Assembly: GCA_021848555.1 (NCBI GenBank)
Contig: JAJZUN010000147.1
Span: 1-6,839, forward strand
DNA length: 6,839 bases
Reading direction: 5' to 3'
Source of the DNA: Pseudomonadota bacterium
Lineage (GTDB): Bacteria; Pseudomonadota; Gammaproteobacteria; Burkholderiales; SG8-39
Shown: in pieces, positions 1 through 6,186 of the stretch
Layout of the letters: every line of letters starts with the position of its first letter
Position numbering within the stretch: position 1 is the first letter of the stretch
Made by a program: the position numbers and the translations under genes
Notes under the pieces: generated by a model
What the model saw: only the letters and a program-made list of their open reading frames with translations
Database searches by the model: none
Told to the model about the DNA's origin: nothing

Positions 1-411
1 GCCCATCGGTTTGATGATCGGTTCGCCCACGCCCAGCGACGGCGACACCCAGTCCCGGTTCGAATTGATGGTGTCGTACAGGCGCACCAGCGCCTGGGTG
101 CGATCCTCGCCGACCTTGAACTGCACGGTGAGGATCGCCAGGCCGGGTTTGGTCACGGAGTAGATGTGCTCCAGGCCAGTGATGCGCGCGAGCACCTGCT
201 CGGCCGGCGTGGTCACCAGCGACTCGACGTCCTTGGCGGAGGCGCCAGGGAACGGAATCAGCACGTTGGCCATGGTGACGTTGATCTGCGGTTCCTCCTC
301 GCGCGGGGTCACCAACACCGCAAACACCCCTAGCAGCAGCGCGATCAGCGCGATCAGCGGGGTCATCTGCGAGTGCAGGAAAATCTTGCTGATGCGTCCG
401 GAGATACCCAT
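1..411 (-). CDS. RND efflux permease, N-terminal part (truncated by window edge)
   Basis: This is the inner-membrane pump subunit of a tripartite efflux system, which uses the proton gradient to export substrates through an adaptor and an outer-membrane channel. The start is the ATG read at 411 on the minus strand. The frame stays open to base 1, giving 137 of the roughly 1,000 residues usual for the family. Residues 18-34 form a hydrophobic first membrane helix (PLIALIALLLGVFAVLV). It is followed by PREEEPQI (36-43) and the start of the periplasmic porter region, with VESLVTTPAEQVLARITGLE at 62-81. This pattern is typical of AcrB/CzcA-type RND pumps. The upstream in-frame stop at 457-459 leaves this ATG as the only good start. 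No clear Shine-Dalgarno sequence precedes it. The adaptor gene lies 94 bases upstream on the same strand, so the two form an operon. Substrate cannot be told from this part. Confidence 0.93.
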   Translation of the reverse strand, partial: MGISGRISKIFLHSQMTPLIALIALLLGVFAVLVTPREEEPQINVTMANVLIPFPGASAKDVESLVTTPAEQVLARITGLEHIYSVTKPGLAILTVQFKVGEDRTQALVRLYDTINSNRDWVSPSLGVGEPIIKPMG

Positions 412-416
412 GGTCA

Positions 417-437
417 GTTCGTGGTTCGTGGTTCGTT
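417..437. repeat. Short tandem heptamer upstream of the permease start
   Basis: The unit GTTCGTG occurs twice exactly (417-423 and 424-430) and a third time with one change (431-437, GTTCGTT). On the minus strand this reads CACGAAC and ends six bases before the permease ATG, in the place where a ribosome binding site would be expected. It may be a simple slippage repeat; no function can be shown. Confidence 0.6.
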
Positions 438-505
438 GGTCGTAGCTTGGCCAGCGTCAGGCGGGGGCGGATGGCGATCCGGCCCGTCTGAGCGCGCGCC
501 TTGGG

Positions 506-1588
506 CTATTTGCCGCCGCGCTTCAACGCCGCCAATGCAGCCACCGGGTCGAGCGCAACTTTTTCGCCGGAGACGACGCCGGCGAGCACTTCCACATCCT
601 CGCCCCCGGCCGCTTCACCCAGGCGCAACTGGCGGAAGCGGATCTCGCCCTTGTCGCCGACGACATAGGCGCCGGTCACTTCGCTGCGCCGCGCCACCGC
701 GGCTGCCGGAATCAGCAGCTTCTTTTCCCGGCCGACGGCGAAATAAGCGCGCGCGAACATGCCCGGATACAGGCCTTCGATGCCCGGCGGCAGATCCAGG
801 CGTATCTGCGTGGTGTGAGTCTGCGCGTCCGCGGAGGGCAGGATCGTCACCCGCACCGCGGCAATGCGTTTCTTCAGATCCGGGAATTCCACGCTGGCGC
901 TGTTGAATTGGCGCACCGCATCGAGCTCGCGCTGCGGCATGCTCGCCGTGACGCGCAGATCGTTCGGATCGAATCCGGTCATGAGCGGCTTGCCCGGCAC
1001 GGCCATCTCACCCAGTTCCACCTGTCGCGCCGACACCACGCCGCTGTAGGGCGCAGTCACGGTGGCATAGGCCTTGGTGGCCGCGGCCTGGCCGCCGCCG
1101 GCCTCCGCGGCGGCGAGCTGCGCCTTGGCCGCCTGGTAGTCGGCTTGCGCCTTGTCCAGCGCCGCCGCACTCATGAATTTTTGCTGCACCAGCTGCTGCG
1201 TGCGCTCGTATTGCGCCTTGGCGTTGCGCAGTGTCGCCTGGGCCTGCGCTATCTGCGCCTGGCTCGCGGCATAGACCTGGTTCACCTCGGCCGGGTCGAT
1301 GCGCACGATGACCTGGCCCTTCTTGACCCGGTCGCCGACATCGAAGTTCACCGCCACCACGCGACCGGAAATCTGCGCCGCCACGGTCGATTGTTTCACC
1401 GCCTCGACCACGCCCTCGGCGGCATAGGTCTGCGCGACCTCGCGATACTCAACGGCAGCGGTGCGCAGAGCCGGGGCTGCGGCAGCCGCTGCGGCCGGCG
1501 CGAGCGCGATCGCGATCGCGAGAGCCATCCCCGCGGCGCGCAATATGGAAAAGCGTATGGAAATGCGTCGAGTAATCATGGCGCTCAT
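506..1588 (-). CDS. RND efflux periplasmic adaptor (membrane fusion protein)
   Basis: This protein bridges the inner-membrane RND pump and the outer-membrane channel. It has 360 residues, a normal length for the family. Residues 7-8 are arginines followed by a hydrophobic alanine-rich stretch to about residue 40, which looks like a Sec signal peptide. There is no lipobox cysteine, so it is probably not a lipoprotein. A first half lipoyl domain is visible at about 60-100 (SGRVVAVNFDVGDRVKKGQV at 74-93). An alpha-helical hairpin rich in Ala and Gln spans about 103-165. The second lipoyl half follows (ATVTAPYSGVVSA at 175-187), then the beta-barrel part with GLYPGMFARAYF at 272-283. The start at 1588 is chosen as the longest; an ATG three codons later (1579) is equally possible, and neither has an obvious Shine-Dalgarno sequence. 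It precedes the permease gene at 411 on the same strand. Confidence 0.92.
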   Translation of the reverse strand: MSAMITRRISIRFSILRAAGMALAIAIALAPAAAAAAAPALRTAAVEYREVAQTYAAEGVVEAVKQSTVAAQISGRVVAVNFDVGDRVKKGQVIVRIDPAEVNQVYAASQAQIAQAQATLRNAKAQYERTQQLVQQKFMSAAALDKAQADYQAAKAQLAAAEAGGGQAAATKAYATVTAPYSGVVSARQVELGEMAVPGKPLMTGFDPNDLRVTASMPQRELDAVRQFNSASVEFPDLKKRIAAVRVTILPSADAQTHTTQIRLDLPPGIEGLYPGMFARAYFAVGREKKLLIPAAAVARRSEVTGAYVVGDKGEIRFRQLRLGEAAGGEDVEVLAGVVSGEKVALDPVAALAALKRGGK

Positions 1589-1671
1589 TTTAGCGGCAGA
1601 CCCGTGGAGGATATGTGACTTATGTTACCGAAGCGCGGGTGTGAACGCATGATCTTGGTCAAATAAGCCTG

Positions 1672-1704
1672 ATGAGACCCGGATTCGGAGGCGCGGAGTC
1701 TCAT
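1672..1704. repeat. Inverted repeat, 7-bp arms, 19-nt loop
   Basis: ATGAGAC at 1672-1678 is the reverse complement of GTCTCAT at 1698-1704. The loop is long and GC-rich. It may be an operator or chance pairing; it lies on the adaptor-proximal side of the spacer. Confidence 0.35.
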
Positions 1705-1718
1705 GGCTCCCCCTCCCC

Positions 1719-1733
1719 GACCGGCATCCGGTC
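1719..1733. repeat. Perfect inverted repeat, 6-bp arms, 3-nt loop
   Basis: GACCGG (1719-1724) and CCGGTC (1728-1733) pair perfectly around CAT. No T-run follows on either strand, so it does not look like an intrinsic terminator. It sits about 33 bases upstream of the candidate -35 box at 1766, which would suit a regulator binding site. This role is a guess. Confidence 0.45.
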
Positions 1734-1765
1734 CGGCGTTCATGCCGCCTGCTCGTCGGAAATAG

Positions 1766-1794
1766 TTGACTGCAGTCGCGCCACAGCGCTTAAT
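1766..1794 (+). promoter_or_regulatory. Candidate sigma70 promoter P1 for the cas operon
   Basis: TTGACT (1766-1771) matches five of six bases of the -35 consensus. After a 17-base spacer, CTTAAT (1789-1794) matches four of six of the -10 consensus, but misses the conserved first T and second A. Transcription would begin near 1801, leaving a leader of about 127 bases before cas6. No experimental support; read from pattern only. Confidence 0.3.
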
Positions 1795-1807
1795 GCGAAC
1801 TTCGGAA

Positions 1808-1828
1808 CCCGCCAGGCGAAACGGCGGG
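1808..1828. repeat. GC-rich hairpin in the presumed cas6 leader
   Basis: CCCGCC (1808-1813) pairs with GGCGGG (1823-1828) around a nine-base loop. If promoter P1 is used, this hairpin lies near the 5' end of the leader RNA. In DNA this GC-rich such pairs arise easily by chance, so significance is uncertain. Confidence 0.3.
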
Positions 1829-1852
1829 AGGCGTGGGCAACGCGCATGGCAT

Positions 1853-1881
1853 TTGCGAAAAAGGCGCGCCGGGACGATAAA
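1853..1881 (+). promoter_or_regulatory. Candidate sigma70 promoter P2 for the cas operon
   Basis: TTGCGA (1853-1858) and GATAAA (1876-1881) each match four of six consensus bases and are spaced by 17 bases. The start of transcription would be near 1888, giving a short leader of about 40 bases. It competes with P1 as the cas6 promoter; neither is strong. Confidence 0.25.
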
Positions 1882-1912
1882 GTCCGCGGGGACCCAGGCA
1901 TGACCGGCAGGC

Positions 1913-1919
1913 GGGGAGG
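1913..1919 (+). promoter_or_regulatory. Shine-Dalgarno site of cas6
   Basis: GGGGAGG ends eight bases before the ATG at 1928. It is a strong site at good spacing and supports this start although the first 25 or so residues are not family-like. Confidence 0.65.
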
Positions 1920-1927
1920 CGTACGCG

Positions 1928-2890
1928 ATGCGTGTGTCGACAGACGTCGGGGTGGCGGGCGAGCGAACGCGTGAGCCAGCGCGCGCGGCGGCCCCGTCGT
2001 GGCTTGCTCCCCTTTCCCTGCTGCGCACCCGCTTTCACTGCCGCGCGCTCACGCCGCTCAGCTTCGCCCCGCGCGAACTCGGCTACAAAGGCAATGCCTT
2101 CCACACCCGTTTCGAGGCGGCGCTCGCCCGCGTATCCTCCGCCGCATACCAACTGCTGTGCGGCCAGCCCGATGCCAGCCGCAAACCCTACGTACTGGTT
2201 CCGCCGCTCGACGGACTGATCGAATACCCGCCCGCGCTGCGTTTCGACGTCGAACTGCTGCTCGTCGGAGAGGCCGTGAACCGGCTCGCCGCGTGCTGCG
2301 ATGCGCTGGCGCAAGCCGGCAGGCTCGAATGCGGCACGGTCGGCGGGCGCTTCGAAATCGAGGCGGTCGAACCCCTGCTGCCGGCTGCCGACGGTTCGGC
2401 CACCGCCGCAACTGGCGGCGAAGCAGTACCCGGGCAGTGCGTTCGGGCAGGCCAATTGATGGCGCTGCCCTGGGCGCCGGTCGAACGCTTGACGCTGAAA
2501 CTGCTGACGCCGCTGCGGCTCCACAACGCCTCGCGCCAGGCGCCGACCTTCCACGCGTTGATGCGCTCGCTCGCGCGGCGCTCGGCCGCCCTCGCCGCCT
2601 TCGACCCTTCCGTCGGCCCCGAAGACGAAGCGGAAACCGCGGCACTGCTGAAACTCGCCAAGCCGGTCGAGGCGCGCGACGCGGCGCTGACCTGGTTCGA
2701 CTGGGAGCGCGCCTCGCCCAACAAGGACCAGTGGATGCGGCTCGGCGGATTCGTCGGGTCGGTCGATTTCGCGGGCGAGCTCACGCCGTTCGTGCCGTCC
2801 TTGCGGCTGGGGGAGTGGATGCATGTGGGGGGGAAGACGAGTTTTGGGTTGGGACGGTATCGAGTCGTCCAGGGCGACATGGAGGCATAA
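1928..2890 (+). CDS. cas6: Cas6 CRISPR RNA-processing endoribonuclease (RAMP)
   Basis: Cas6 cuts the long CRISPR transcript within each repeat to yield crRNAs, which then load into the Cmr complex encoded downstream. The 320-residue protein has an N-terminal RAMP fold beginning near residue 31 (LLRTRFHCRALTPLSF) and a more diagnostic C-terminal domain at about 185-313. The latter contains GGFVGSVDFAGELTPFVP (273-290), LRLGEWMHVGGK (292-303) and the RAMP glycine-rich loop TSFGLGRYRV (304-313). This is the signature of the Cas6 C-terminal domain family (PF10040, from memory). Catalytic residues vary in Cas6; H59 is a candidate from its N-terminal position, but this is a guess. The first 25 residues look unconserved, and GTG codons at 3 and 9 are alternative starts, but the strong Shine-Dalgarno sequence favours 1928. 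It leads the operon and ends three bases before cmr1. Its GC content and codon use are markedly higher than in cmr1. Confidence 0.88.
   Translation: MRVSTDVGVAGERTREPARAAAPSWLAPLSLLRTRFHCRALTPLSFAPRELGYKGNAFHTRFEAALARVSSAAYQLLCGQPDASRKPYVLVPPLDGLIEYPPALRFDVELLLVGEAVNRLAACCDALAQAGRLECGTVGGRFEIEAVEPLLPAADGSATAATGGEAVPGQCVRAGQLMALPWAPVERLTLKLLTPLRLHNASRQAPTFHALMRSLARRSAALAAFDPSVGPEDEAETAALLKLAKPVEARDAALTWFDWERASPNKDQWMRLGGFVGSVDFAGELTPFVPSLRLGEWMHVGGKTSFGLGRYRVVQGDMEA
2881..2885 (+). promoter_or_regulatory. Shine-Dalgarno site of cmr1 inside the cas6 end
   Basis: GGAGG lies within the last codons of cas6 and eight bases before the cmr1 ATG at 2894. With the three-base gap between the genes this indicates re-initiation or coupled translation. 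Confidence 0.7.
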
Positions 2891-2893
2891 GTC

Positions 2894-4180
2894 ATGGAAA
2901 AGATCGTCGCGACGTTTCGCACGGTGACGCCGATGTTTCTGGGCGGCGCAGAGCCAAATAGACGCGCTGAAGTACGGGCGCCGTCGATTAAAGGTGCATT
3001 GCGCTTCTGGTATCGCGCAATTGACCCAAGCTATGCCGCCTGGGAGTCGAAAATATTCGGTGGCAGCGGAGCAGACGAGGGACAGGCAGCATTCCTATTG
3101 CGTGTTATGTCACCTCTGCGCGAAAGCGCTCCGTGGGACACCGGGGCTATGGCGAGATATGACATGCAACATCCGAGTACTCCCGCCGGGCTTTCGCAGC
3201 GACAGCGGCGAGGCTGGACACTAAATGGCCTTCGCTATTTCTCGTTTCCTTTGAAAATGCCGCCGAATGATCGTAGATCTATATCCGACGGTCGCGAATT
3301 CAAGATGGAGTTGATGTTCTCGGTCCGAGCAGACGATGAGGCGTTGCGACGTGCCGCGGCAGCTTTCTGGCTCTTTTCTCGCCTCGGCGCGCTCGGTACG
3401 AGGTCACGGCGAGCATTCGGAAGCCTCGCCGTGGCAAATGTTGAGGTCTCGCCGCGGCTAGGCGCTATTGCGCCGCTGGCATTCAGCGCGCGGACCAATG
3501 GGGCAGCAGGTTGGGCGGAGGATTTCGTGACCGGCTATAGACTTATCCGCGGCTGGCTTCGCGGCGATGGTATGGGGAGTCACTCCGTACTCTCTGGTGG
3601 CACCTTGCGAGTGCTGCCGACGCCGCATCCGACGTGGCGCGACGCCATGCATGAAGCTGGTTTGGCTATGCAAATTTTCCGTCAGAGATTCCAATCAGAC
3701 TATGACACAGTGAAAGCACACATTTGTCACCACGATGCCAGGGCGGCAGCGGTCGCGAATAGCGCGGTCACGCCACTGTCACTTACCTCCGCGCCCCGAC
3801 GCGTGGCATTCGGGCTGCCATTAACATTTCGCTACTCTTCGCTGGAATACCAGCTCAAGGATGCGAACGGCAAACTTAGATTTCGGGACAATGGCGACCC
3901 AATCATGCGCACCCCGGAAACAACGTTCTTTGGTGATCGCGATTCCGCGCACCCTAATGAAGTACACCAGAGGATGGCATCGCCCATACACGTCCGCATT
4001 CTGCGACTAGGAGATGGCTATCACTCATTGTTCCTTCGCCTTCGCGCGCCCACTTTCTCGCGACACTTTGAGCAGAAGGACCGACAACTTCGCCGACCCA
4101 TTACTGCACCTTTGAATCCACAGGCGATCCTAAACGATTTCTGGGCGAGCCTGCCAAATGGTATCGAGGTCGCGCTGTGA
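2894..4180 (+). CDS. cmr1: Type III-B effector subunit Cmr1 (Cas7-like RAMP)
   Basis: In the known Cmr complex, Cmr1 sits at the end of the backbone near the 3' end of the crRNA and helps hold target RNA. The N-terminus matches the family closely: FRTVTPMFLGGAE at 8-20, then RAPSIKGALRFWYRAI (28-43) and the KIFGG element (53-57). The RAMP glycine-rich loop with its basic cluster is at 165-178 (GALGTRSRRAFGSL). The C-terminal half carries RVAFGLPL (303-310) and RMASPIHVRIL (360-370), seen in the second RAMP domain. At 428 residues it is longer than the roughly 340 I recall for the Pyrococcus protein; the extra length appears to lie in the linker and in 311-358. It follows cas6 by three bases and its stop overlaps the cas10 start as GTGA. 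Its GC content falls to about 40-50% in places, well below its neighbours. Confidence 0.93.
   Translation: MEKIVATFRTVTPMFLGGAEPNRRAEVRAPSIKGALRFWYRAIDPSYAAWESKIFGGSGADEGQAAFLLRVMSPLRESAPWDTGAMARYDMQHPSTPAGLSQRQRRGWTLNGLRYFSFPLKMPPNDRRSISDGREFKMELMFSVRADDEALRRAAAAFWLFSRLGALGTRSRRAFGSLAVANVEVSPRLGAIAPLAFSARTNGAAGWAEDFVTGYRLIRGWLRGDGMGSHSVLSGGTLRVLPTPHPTWRDAMHEAGLAMQIFRQRFQSDYDTVKAHICHHDARAAAVANSAVTPLSLTSAPRRVAFGLPLTFRYSSLEYQLKDANGKLRFRDNGDPIMRTPETTFFGDRDSAHPNEVHQRMASPIHVRILRLGDGYHSLFLRLRAPTFSRHFEQKDRQLRRPITAPLNPQAILNDFWASLPNGIEVAL
4166..4169 (+). promoter_or_regulatory. Shine-Dalgarno site deciding the GTG start of cas10
   Basis: GAGG stands seven bases before the GTG at 4177. Together with the GTGA overlap and the conserved residues beginning at position 4 of the protein, it fixes this unusual start codon. 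Confidence 0.55.
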
Positions 4181-6186
4181 GCCGTTACCTCCGATTCTCA
4201 CTCGGCCCTGTCCAAAGCTTCGTCGCCCAGGCGCGGCGCACGCGCGATCTGTGGGCCGGTTCGTTCCTGTTGTCGTGGCTCACGGGTCATGCGATGAAAG
4301 CGGTGATCGCTGGCGGCGGGCGCATAATCGTGCCCACAGTTCAGGACGAGCAAGGAATCCCGACCGACTCGATGCTAAAAGCAATCATGGGCATGCTCGG
4401 CCACGGCTCGCCGTACGTCGGCAGCCTGCCCAACCAGTTTAGCGCAGCGGTGCCCGGGAATTTCGATCCATTGGAATGCAAGAAGGCCATGCATGCCCAA
4501 TGGAAGGAGGTCGCCGACGCCGTTTGGAACATGTTCCTCAAGGATATTGCCGAAACGCGCACCCGCGAAATCTGGGACAGCCAGATCGCCAATTTCTGGG
4601 AAACCGTGTGGGTCGTCGGCGAAGCGGACAACATTGCGGTAACCCACGACTGGCTTTTACGGAGAAAATCTTGGCGCACGCATTTTCCGCCGGACGAGAC
4701 CAACGGCGCCGACCAATGCACGGTGATGGGCGATTGGCCCGAGCTGTCGGGGTACACGCGCGCGGCAGCTGGCACCAGACAGGATGCGTTTTGGGAATCC
4801 GTACGCACGTATGTCGCGAAGAACGCTCGCAAAACGAACGACTCAACCGGTGACCCAGGACCGGGGGCGCTGAACTTTCGCGAAGACGAGCGCCTGTGCG
4901 CAATCGCCTTCGTCAAGCGCCTGTTCCCCAAGCTTGGCAAAGATGAGCTTGTTCGGGTGATCGGCTGGGTGCCGGGCGAGGAACCGGCGAAAGTCGGCAA
5001 TTGGCCGTCTACTGCGCACATGGCCGCGATCCGCTGGAAGGCGAGCGCATATGCCGAAAACCGCGCCGCCTGCGCGGCGTATGTTGACCGGCTGAGGAAT
5101 CTTGTGGACCCGGATATCTGGCGAGATCCCGGGATGTACGGCGAGACCATGACCTCGCTCCAATGCCTGAAGCGGCTCAAGGACGAGGGCGGCGATATCG
5201 CAGACTTCGCGAACCTCGACGGCGACTACCTCTTCGCGCCAGAGCTCGCGAACCCGCGGGCGACACGCTTTGCTGAACGCGACGCGAACGGCATGGTAGT
5301 CAAAGACACGGCCACAGGTTTGTCCAAAGAGGGTGCGACTGAGCGCAGCGAGGCGCAAAGGTCTCTTTCGAGTCTGTATCGTGCGGTCAAAGGGGCAGTG
5401 CCTGCACCGACGCCGTTCTACGCCATTCTGCTGATGGACGGCGATAAGTTCGGCGACCTATTGCGTTCGAGCGATCCCGCCAAGCTGTCGGTGAACATCG
5501 CGACTTTCGTCGAGAGCGTCAAGAGTGATGTCAAGAACTGCAACGGCGCCCTCATCTACGCCGGCGGCGACGACGTACTCGCGTTGCTGCCTTTCGAGGA
5601 TGCGCTTGACTGCGCGATGAAGCTGCGTAGTGCATATCGTGCCGCGTTCGACGGCGAGCCGAAAGCGACAATCTCAGGAGCCATCGTATTCGCGCACTAT
5701 CACCTGCCGCTCAAGGCGATGCTGCGCGAAGCGCACCGCCTGCTCGATGTCGTCGCGAAACACTGCAATGGCCGCGACAGCCTGGCTGTCGGCGTCTGGC
5801 AAGGTGCTGGCAACACGATCGAGTGGACTTCTACGTGGGATGCCGCAGGGAAATCGCCACCCGCGGTGCTTCTCGAACTCACAAAGCAATTCGCACGCGA
5901 CCGCACTTTCTCCAGTCGCTTCCTTTACAAGATCCGGGAGCGGCTGGCGGTGCTCGCGGACGAGAAAGGACATTTGGTGCCAGGCATTGAGCCTGGCAGA
6001 CTTCTCCTCGCCGAATACCTGACCAACCGCGATAGCGATGCTAAACGCGAGGATGCGGAGCGCGTCGTTGAAGATGTGCGCCTCGTGTGCCAGCTAAATC
6101 GCCGACCGACGATACCCGAAGAGACACTCATTCCCGACGGGGCGCTGCTTGTTCGTTTTCTCGCCGACAACGGGATCTGGTCATGA
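4177..6186 (+). CDS. cas10: Cas10/Cmr2 large subunit, cyclase-competent, lacking the HD domain
   Basis: Cas10 (Cmr2) is the signature subunit of type III effectors. On target RNA binding its Palm domain makes cyclic oligoadenylates from ATP, which activate accessory nucleases. This 669-residue protein opens at once with the Cmr2 N-terminal domain: LRFSLGPVQSFVAQARRTRD (5-24) and LWAGSFLLSWL (25-35). LPNQFSA follows at 84-90. ERLCAIAFVKRLF (238-250) is the region after the usual zinc finger. The first Palm segment is FYAILLMDGDKFGDLL (414-429). The second holds the intact active-site motif in YAGGDDVLALLP (461-472; GGDD 463-466). There is no HD nuclease domain: the family's archaeal members carry about 200 more residues in front, and the nearest upstream in-frame stop (4069-4071) leaves room for only 35 codons. 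The GTG start overlaps the cmr1 stop, with GAGG at 4166-4169 as ribosome site. Its last codons overlap cmr3 as ATGA. Confidence 0.95.
   Translation: MSRYLRFSLGPVQSFVAQARRTRDLWAGSFLLSWLTGHAMKAVIAGGGRIIVPTVQDEQGIPTDSMLKAIMGMLGHGSPYVGSLPNQFSAAVPGNFDPLECKKAMHAQWKEVADAVWNMFLKDIAETRTREIWDSQIANFWETVWVVGEADNIAVTHDWLLRRKSWRTHFPPDETNGADQCTVMGDWPELSGYTRAAAGTRQDAFWESVRTYVAKNARKTNDSTGDPGPGALNFREDERLCAIAFVKRLFPKLGKDELVRVIGWVPGEEPAKVGNWPSTAHMAAIRWKASAYAENRAACAAYVDRLRNLVDPDIWRDPGMYGETMTSLQCLKRLKDEGGDIADFANLDGDYLFAPELANPRATRFAERDANGMVVKDTATGLSKEGATERSEAQRSLSSLYRAVKGAVPAPTPFYAILLMDGDKFGDLLRSSDPAKLSVNIATFVESVKSDVKNCNGALIYAGGDDVLALLPFEDALDCAMKLRSAYRAAFDGEPKATISGAIVFAHYHLPLKAMLREAHRLLDVVAKHCNGRDSLAVGVWQGAGNTIEWTSTWDAAGKSPPAVLLELTKQFARDRTFSSRFLYKIRERLAVLADEKGHLVPGIEPGRLLLAEYLTNRDSDAKREDAERVVEDVRLVCQLNRRPTIPEETLIPDGALLVRFLADNGIWS

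Larger units (their letters stand above)
1589..1927. other. Divergent intergenic region between efflux and cas operons
   Basis: This 339-base spacer separates the start of the efflux adaptor (minus) from cas6 (plus), so it should contain promoters for both operons. I see no convincing gene, tRNA or CRISPR repeat in it. It contains inverted repeats at 1672-1704, 1719-1733 and 1808-1828, and two weak plus-strand promoter candidates, listed separately. A minus-strand TTGACC (1657-1662) could be a -35 box for the efflux operon, but no acceptable -10 lies at the right distance. Confidence 0.7.

Noticed and set aside
1505..1520. Perfect 16-bp palindrome built from CGCGAT units
   Set aside because: It lies in the adaptor signal peptide and encodes alternating Ala and Ile; repeated codons explain it.
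815..1618. Long plus-strand open frame (267 codons) opposite the efflux adaptor
   Set aside because: It is antisense to a well-supported adaptor gene, and its product is dominated by Arg, His, Gly and Leu, as expected from a reading of GC-rich codons on the wrong strand.
1622..1666. Tiny plus-strand frame of 14 codons with GGAGG upstream
   Set aside because: It is too short, the spacing is long and the composition is unremarkable; a chance match is more likely than a leader peptide.
1719..1733. Possible intrinsic terminator at the palindrome
   Set aside because: No T-run follows on either strand, and it lies upstream of both divergent genes, where a terminator would make little sense.
1589..1927. 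Possible CRISPR array or leader next to cas6
   Set aside because: No direct repeat of 25-40 bases with regular spacing is present in the spacer.
1790..2824. Minus-strand open frame of 344 codons across cas6
   Set aside because: It covers most of cas6 in antisense and shows no recognisable domain; high GC removes stop codons from shadow frames.
1999..2961. Plus-strand alternative frame of 320 codons overlapping cas6
   Set aside because: Its product is an Arg/Ala-rich low-complexity string; the other frame carries clear Cas6 motifs.
4341..5180. Minus-strand open frame of 279 codons inside cas10
   Set aside because: It is antisense to conserved Cas10 sequence, Ser/Arg-rich and without domain-like features.
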